From Candidatus Rifleibacteriota bacterium (GTDB lineage Bacteria > Muiribacteriota > Ozemobacteria > Ozemobacterales > Ozemobacteraceae), in contig JADFXM010000016.1 in assembly GCA_015233565.1 (NCBI GenBank), forward strand, positions 83,356 through 147,355: a stretch of 64,000 bases of DNA. Direction: 5' to 3'. Below the pieces are notes generated by a model. It saw only the letters and a list, made by a program, of their open reading frames with translations, made no database searches and was not told the DNA's origin. The first letter of the stretch is position 1. Each line of letters starts with the position of its first letter. The position numbers were made by a program, and so were the translations under genes. This document shows positions 63,753 to 64,000 of this stretch, in pieces.

Positions 63753-64000
63753 GGTCAAGAAGGTCGTTTCGATTCCGCTCAGAGTCTGTTGTTTAAACAC
63801 TTTTCACGCAAACAAAGTTGCAGTATCATTTTTTCCGTAAAATATGTAAAAAAATCAGAAAAAATGAGATTCTTGTAAATTTCCGCACCTAAATCTCATT
63901 TTTTGAGCCTAAATTCTCACGATCTTTTACCTGTCATATAAAGTGGTAGGTATTACAACGCGAGAATATTCCTCACAACCGGAACCGCCAATGCCTTTAT
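63753..64000. other. Gene-free window end
   Basis: No gene. AAAAATGAGAT (near 63857) and ATCTCATTTTTT (near 63891) form a long-loop inverted repeat. Confidence 0.4.

Noticed and set aside
1..64000. tRNA/rRNA genes and riboswitches
   Set aside because: No cloverleaf-consistent TTCGANTC/acceptor pairs or known riboswitch cores were seen by eye; Infernal/tRNAscan would settle this.

Overview
The window is AT-rich chromosomal DNA from a diderm bacterium. It encodes YjbH-like outer-membrane barrels, a GT9 (heptosyltransferase-type) glycosyltransferase, an LpxL-like acyltransferase module and an RND pump. The style is large secreted multidomain proteins, HEAT/TPR/propeller repeats, an adenylate cyclase, TTG/GTG starts and many short dispersed repeats. 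This suits a poorly sampled lineage (a Riflebacteria-like candidate phylum is my guess), but no rRNA or other marker is present, so taxonomy is inference. I saw no tRNA, rRNA or CRISPR array.

Layout. 1-10.1 kb: secreted and scaffold proteins, a STAS protein, and an unusual fusion of a membrane polyferredoxin with a PaaK-type adenylate-forming domain. 10.4-14.3 kb: a TSUP anion transporter and cysD-cysNC, which make PAPS. 14.7-27.1 kb: the most interesting region, a lasso-peptide-type RiPP locus with one clear precursor gene, a second frameshifted precursor copy, an asparagine-synthetase-like cyclase, two HPr-kinase-like proteins, a sulfotransferase, a PqqD-like recognition protein, a GT9 glycosyltransferase, two paralogous nucleotidyltransferases on its flanks, and a FAAL-ACP-acyltransferase protein. 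The adjacent PAPS operon could feed the sulfotransferase. A ~140-bp repeat is found only upstream of cysD and upstream of the precursor. No transglutaminase-like leader peptidase (B2) and no exporter are visible.

27.5-43.9 kb: YjbH-like barrels, an ornithine-cyclodeaminase-type LOR/SDH protein, a TGase-elicitor-like secreted protein with a (PT)n tail, an MFS transporter, a degenerate sensor kinase, an NHL protein, an adenylate cyclase with HEAT repeats, a sigma-factor-like membrane protein with a repeat-rich tail, and a secreted metallopeptidase. 44.4-52.6 kb: paralogous secreted hydrolases, HigBA, two phasin-like proteins and an RND exporter. 53-60.2 kb: a protein built of eleven 17-residue repeats, and two large secreted proteins that share a glycine-zipper C-terminus but carry different N-termini (HExxH protease or HMA_2-like domains). 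60.8-63.6 kb: an exported DUF62 SAM-hydrolase-like protein, then a divergent XRE-cupin regulator/LysE exporter pair around a perfect palindrome.

Several families of 110-220 bp MITE-like repeats (named A, B, C, D, E and F here) fill the intergenic regions. Local gene duplication is a recurring theme (precursors, kinases, nucleotidyltransferases, hydrolases, phasin-like proteins).
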